DNA from: Candidatus Gastranaerophilales bacterium
Lineage (GTDB): Bacteria; Cyanobacteriota; Vampirovibrionia; Gastranaerophilales; Gastranaerophilaceae
Direction: 5' to 3'
NCBI GenBank assembly: GCA_023662705.1
Contig: JAMPIM010000015.1
Location: forward strand, 1 to 38,247
DNA length: 38,247 nt
A model generated the notes under the pieces. It searched no databases and was not told the DNA's origin. It saw nothing but the letters and a program-made list of their open reading frames with translations. A program made the translations under genes and the position numbers. How positions within the stretch are numbered: position 1 is the stretch's first letter; the number at the start of each line of letters is the position of its first letter. Shown here piece after piece: positions 37,006-38,247 of the stretch.

Positions 37006-37731
37006 TCAACCAACAATTTCTTTTACTTCAGCTTGAAGGTTTTTAGAATCAACCTTAATACCAGGGCCCATAGTTGTTGTTAAATAGATAGATTTAACAT
37101 AAGTACCCTTTGCTGAAGCAGGTTTTGCTCTAAGAACAGCATCTGCCAATGTTCCGAAGTTCTTAACCAAATCTTCGGTTGCGAACTGAACTTTACCGAT
37201 AGGACAGTGAATCATACCCTGTTTGTCAGCTCTGAATTCAACTTTACCGGCTTTAGCATCTTGAACTGCTTTTGCGATGTCAAGTGTTACTGTACCTGTT
37301 TTAGGGTTTGGCATCAAGCCTTTAGGACCCAAAACACGACCTAATTTACCTAACATACCCATACAGTCAGGAGTTGCAATTAATGTATCAAATTCAAACC
37401 AGCCTTCAGAAATTTTATCAATGATATCTTCTGTACCGTAGAAATCAGCGCCTGCGTCTTTTGCTTCGTTAACTTTTGGTCCTTTAGCAATAACGCAAAC
37501 ACGAACTTCTTTACCCAAACCTGCAGGTAATACTACAGTTGAACGGATTTGTTGATCAGCGTGTTTAACTTCGATACCTAATCTCATGTGGCATTCAACT
37601 GTTTCGTTGAATTTTGCTACTTCTTTAGAGATTTCTTGTAATTTTACTAATGCTTCACGGCCGCTAACAGGTTGTTCAAACCCTGCAAGAAGCTCTTGAA
37701 GTTTCTTTTGTTTTTTAGTTATTTTAGACAT
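37006..37731 (-). CDS. rplA: 50S ribosomal protein L1 (241 aa)
   Basis: L1 forms the mobile stalk that handles E-site tRNA and in many bacteria represses its own operon. The family blocks are TVVLPAGLGKEVRVCVIAKG, LIATPDCMGMLGKLGRVLGPKGLMPNPKTGTVT and VEFRADKQGMIHCPIGKVQF. Length is slightly above the usual 230. AAAGGAAA precedes the ATG. The next gene in the common order, rplJ, is absent: two terminators follow. Confidence 0.97.
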   Translation of the reverse strand: MSKITKKQKKLQELLAGFEQPVSGREALVKLQEISKEVAKFNETVECHMRLGIEVKHADQQIRSTVVLPAGLGKEVRVCVIAKGPKVNEAKDAGADFYGTEDIIDKISEGWFEFDTLIATPDCMGMLGKLGRVLGPKGLMPNPKTGTVTLDIAKAVQDAKAGKVEFRADKQGMIHCPIGKVQFATEDLVKNFGTLADAVLRAKPASAKGTYVKSIYLTTTMGPGIKVDSKNLQAEVKEIVG

Positions 37732-37786
37732 TTTATTTATTTCCTTTCATGGTGATAACGGATTTTGAAATCCTTCCATTTTGTTA

Positions 37787-38218
37787 TTATGCTTCTTCCT
37801 TAACAGTAACGCCCATTGCTCTGCAAGAGCCTGCAATCATTTTTACTGCAGCATCCATAGAAGTTGCGTTTAAATCGTTCATTTTGATTTTAGCGATTTC
37901 TTCTAATTGTGCTCTTGTGATTTCAGCTACCTTAGTTTTATTAGGCACTGCTGAGCCTTTAGGAAGGTTTAATGCCTTTTTAATAAGAACTGGAGCTGGA
38001 GGTGATTTTGTTACGAATGTGAAACTTCTGTCTTCGTAAACATCAATAACTACCGGAATAATATAACCAGCTTGTGATTCTGTTCTAGCATTGAATTGCT
38101 TACAGAAGTCCATGATGTTAACACCATGCTGACCCAAAGCAGGACCAACCGGTGGTGATGGATTTGCTTTACCAGCTTCGATTTGAAGCTTGATTTTTCC
38201 TACTACTTTTTTTGCCAT
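37787..38218 (-). CDS. rplK: 50S ribosomal protein L11 (143 aa)
   Basis: L11 is part of the GTPase-associated centre and is needed for the stringent response. It opens IKLQIEAGKANPSPPVGPALGQHGVNIMDFCKQFNART, has the SFTFVTKSPPAPVLIKKA strand, and ends with the MDAAVKMIAGSCRAMGV helix. Length is normal. AAAGGAG lies before the ATG near the window edge. nusG is probably upstream, outside the window. A 55-nt spacer separates it from rplA. Confidence 0.97.
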   Translation of the reverse strand: MAKKVVGKIKLQIEAGKANPSPPVGPALGQHGVNIMDFCKQFNARTESQAGYIIPVVIDVYEDRSFTFVTKSPPAPVLIKKALNLPKGSAVPNKTKVAEITRAQLEEIAKIKMNDLNATSMDAAVKMIAGSCRAMGVTVKEEA

Positions 38219-38247
38219 TTTGTTCTCCTTTCGTGGTCCAAACGGGG

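Overview
The window reads as chromosomal DNA of a low-GC, flagellated, Gram-negative-type bacterium, most likely a non-photosynthetic relative of cyanobacteria (Gastranaerophilales/Melainabacteria-like). The grounds are a Ycf45-like AAA ATPase with an R3H domain (29288-30865), a TolC-type outer-membrane factor, an AFTLAE-type prepilin, queF, an MEP-pathway gene (ispF), and several small unclassified proteins with N termini such as MHIQKTNNTSFKA. This assignment is inference; no 16S rRNA is present.

Layout. 1-84: 3' part of tRNA-Leu(UAG) and its terminator. 110-1689: small membrane protein and a TolC-like factor. 1872-9029: S10/spc ribosomal operon (rpsJ, rplC, D, W, B, rpsS, rplV, rpsC, rplP, rpmC, rpsQ, rplN, X, E, rpsN), which stops after rpsN; several spacers carry RNA hairpins. 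9050-9203: a structured intergenic repeat and a terminator. 9219-10308: two unclassified proteins, one GNAT-like. 13741-10280 (minus): operon of a response regulator, both subunits of Fe-S L-serine dehydratase and a soluble histidine kinase. 13848-17319: small and secreted proteins, lspA, ispF. 17335-19104 (minus): Na/Pi-cotransporter-PhoU protein. 19314-20809: two unknowns and prmC; then queF (minus) and pyruvate kinase. 23261-26881 (minus): pilin-like protein, secreted protein, yibE/F-like protein and ruvB. 27013-28152: large coiled-coil-ended protein behind a sigma-28-like site nested in a palindrome. 28325-31486 (minus): glycosyltransferase, Ycf45-like ATPase, unknown. 31836-32945: flagellin with a long structured leader and a possible 14-codon gene. 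33023-34428: polyprenyl synthase and signal peptidase I. 36895-34418 (minus): parvulin, Xaa-Pro peptidase, SpoU methyltransferase. 38218-37006 (minus): rplK-rplA with two terminators and no rplJ/rplL.

The gene set is mostly housekeeping: translation, envelope export (LspA, LepB, TolC), isoprenoids, motility, and tRNA/rRNA modification. No defence island, prophage, insertion sequence or CRISPR array was seen. The less ordinary signals lie between genes. (1) A two-copy, about 85-nt repeat has two compensatory base-pair changes in its closing stem. (2) A 65-nt upstream block aligns without gaps in front of two unrelated small-protein genes. (3) Five genes have sigma-70-like promoters placed so that transcription should start at or next to the ATG (leaderless mRNAs). 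(4) Seven promoters have an extended -10 (TGnTAnnnT). (5) Most long spacers of the ribosomal operon are structured.
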